Below are positions 4,200-5,158 of a stretch of 5,158 nt of DNA, piece by piece. The stretch spans positions 1 to 5,158 of the forward strand of contig DAOUYX010000120.1 in the NCBI GenBank assembly GCA_030665925.1, in the 5' to 3' direction. The first letter of the stretch is position 1. The number at the start of each line of letters is the position of its first letter. Origin of the DNA: Methanosarcinales archaeon. Lineage in GTDB: Archaea; Halobacteriota; Syntropharchaeia; Alkanophagales; Methanospirareceae. Under the pieces are notes generated by a model. It was not told where the DNA came from, did no database searches, and worked only from the letters and a program-made list of their open reading frames with translations. Both the position numbers and the translations under genes were made by a program.

Positions 4200-5158
4200 A
4201 TGAACATACTTGCTGTTGATATAGGTGCGGGAACGCAGGATATAATGGTGTATAACGACGAGAAGGGATTTGACAATGCTTACAAGCTCGTTCTACCTTC
4301 TCCTACGCGCATATTCGCCGCTGAAGTGCTGAGATCAAAGGAGGATTTGATCATCTTTGGGGACACTATTGGTGGGGGTCCGTTCACCCGTGCCATTCTC
4401 GAACATCTCCAAGAACACAAAGTTTACATGACCGAAAGTGCCGCACGAACGATCAGAGACGATTTGGAAGTCGTGAAAAGTTACGGAATCGAGGTTATCT
4501 CCAATGACGAGGTCGGGAGTATGAGTGCAGAAGCGAAGCCCATAAAAATCTCTGACTTCAATCTCCAGCTTTTGCCCTTTCTTTCTTCTTTCCGTGTGAA
4601 TACCTCTTTTGACGTTATTGCAATCGCGGTTCAGGACCACGGTGTAGCGCCACAAGGAGTTACCGACCGAGAAAATAGGTTTGCTCTAATTGAGGAGAAG
4701 ATGGGAAGCTGCATAGAATCCTTCGCTTATCTCGATGAGGTGCCGGAGAATCTTAGCAGGATGCACTCGTTATTGCGTTCCGTGAAACGATGGTACGAAG
4801 GACAAATCTTATTGATGGATACCGGACCTGCTGCGGTCTTGGGATCGCTCGAAGACGAACGGGTGAAAGGGAAGAAGAAGGTGATGTGCGTAAACGTAGG
4901 AAATGCACATACCATTGCGATGTCCCTGAACGGCGGACAAATAGCAGGTGTCTTTGAGCACCATACACACCTCCTTGATAAGCAAAAGCTTGATTATTAC
5001 ATCAATAAACTCGCAGACGGGACGATAACTTTCAAAGAGGTCTTTGACGACGGTGGGCATGGTGCGTTGGCAAGAGCCAAAAACCAGCCGGAGATCGTAT
5101 CTGTTACCGGACCGAAGCGTGATAAAATGAAAGGACTTGGTATTTTCTCCGCGCCCGC
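4200..5158 (+). CDS. DUF1786 family protein, actin/Hsp70-like (ASKHA) fold, C-terminus outside window
   Basis: The frame is open from the ATG at 4200 to the window edge: 319 complete codons, with the 3' end missing. MNILAVDIGAGTQDIMVYND (1-20) is a phosphate-1 loop of the actin/Hsp70/sugar-kinase superfamily. MCVNVGNAHTIAMSLNGGQIAG (229-250) looks like the second phosphate loop. GDTIGGGPF (54-62), AIAVQDHG (141-148), FEHHTHLL (252-259) and VTGPKR (302-307) are conserved-looking blocks that I associate with DUF1786. Members are found in archaea and some bacteria and are often misnamed pyruvate formate-lyase-activating proteins; that name is not supported here, as there is no radical-SAM CxxxCxxC motif. 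A nucleotide-binding role is likely and the biological role unknown. It is cytoplasmic, with no signal peptide. Its 8-base spacing after gatD suggests an operon. Confidence 0.88.
   Translation, partial: MNILAVDIGAGTQDIMVYNDEKGFDNAYKLVLPSPTRIFAAEVLRSKEDLIIFGDTIGGGPFTRAILEHLQEHKVYMTESAARTIRDDLEVVKSYGIEVISNDEVGSMSAEAKPIKISDFNLQLLPFLSSFRVNTSFDVIAIAVQDHGVAPQGVTDRENRFALIEEKMGSCIESFAYLDEVPENLSRMHSLLRSVKRWYEGQILLMDTGPAAVLGSLEDERVKGKKKVMCVNVGNAHTIAMSLNGGQIAGVFEHHTHLLDKQKLDYYINKLADGTITFKEVFDDGGHGALARAKNQPEIVSVTGPKRDKMKGLGIFSAP

Noticed and set aside
4064..5060. Minus-strand frames opposite the gatD end and the DUF1786 gene
   Set aside because: The plus-strand DUF1786 frame runs open throughout with conserved motifs; the opposite frames have none.

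Overview
The window looks archaeal. It carries gatD, the large asparaginase-like subunit of the archaea-specific Glu-tRNA(Gln) amidotransferase GatDE. It is followed by a DUF1786-type actin-fold gene known from archaea and some bacteria. Several intergenic regions hold A/T-rich boxes like archaeal TATA elements, some close to start codons. An anaerobic euryarchaeon (a methanogen or methane-oxidiser relative) is plausible, but this is inference; no sequence here fixes the lineage.

Layout. Positions 1-252 (minus) hold the N-terminal part of a class I SAM-dependent methyltransferase, cut by the window edge. Then come three single-gene units, all on the minus strand, each separated by 120-180 bp of structured, non-coding DNA: a metallo-beta-lactamase-fold hydrolase (434-1144), a PD-(D/E)XK-type putative restriction endonuclease (1314-2168) and a small charged protein of unknown function (2326-2730). 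From 2851 the plus strand carries gatD (2851-4191) and, 8 bases later, a DUF1786 gene (4200 to the edge), which looks translationally coupled to it. The 2731-2850 gap is a divergent promoter region with a small palindrome. No gene-free stretch exceeds 300 bases. I saw no rRNA, tRNA or CRISPR array.

The most interesting part is 356-2262. The gap between the nuclease and the hydrolase holds a 96-base imperfect palindrome (1181-1276) with outer ATAAC/GTTAT arms and an inner perfect 10-bp stem, resembling an integron attC site. Its right arm and the next ~35 bases recur, inverted and diverged, upstream of the nuclease (2181-2245), so the nuclease gene is bracketed by inverted repeats of about 54-65 bases. 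The hydrolase gene in turn is bracketed by a 17-base direct repeat (15/17 identical). Two readings compete: an archaeal integron-like cassette array without a visible integrase, or a small inverted-repeat-bounded mobile unit carrying a nuclease next to ordinary genes. The minus-strand hydrolase and nuclease genes also look more A+T-rich than gatD, which fits acquired DNA but was judged by eye.

Functionally, gatD belongs to tRNA-dependent glutamine synthesis. The other genes do not form an obvious pathway with it.
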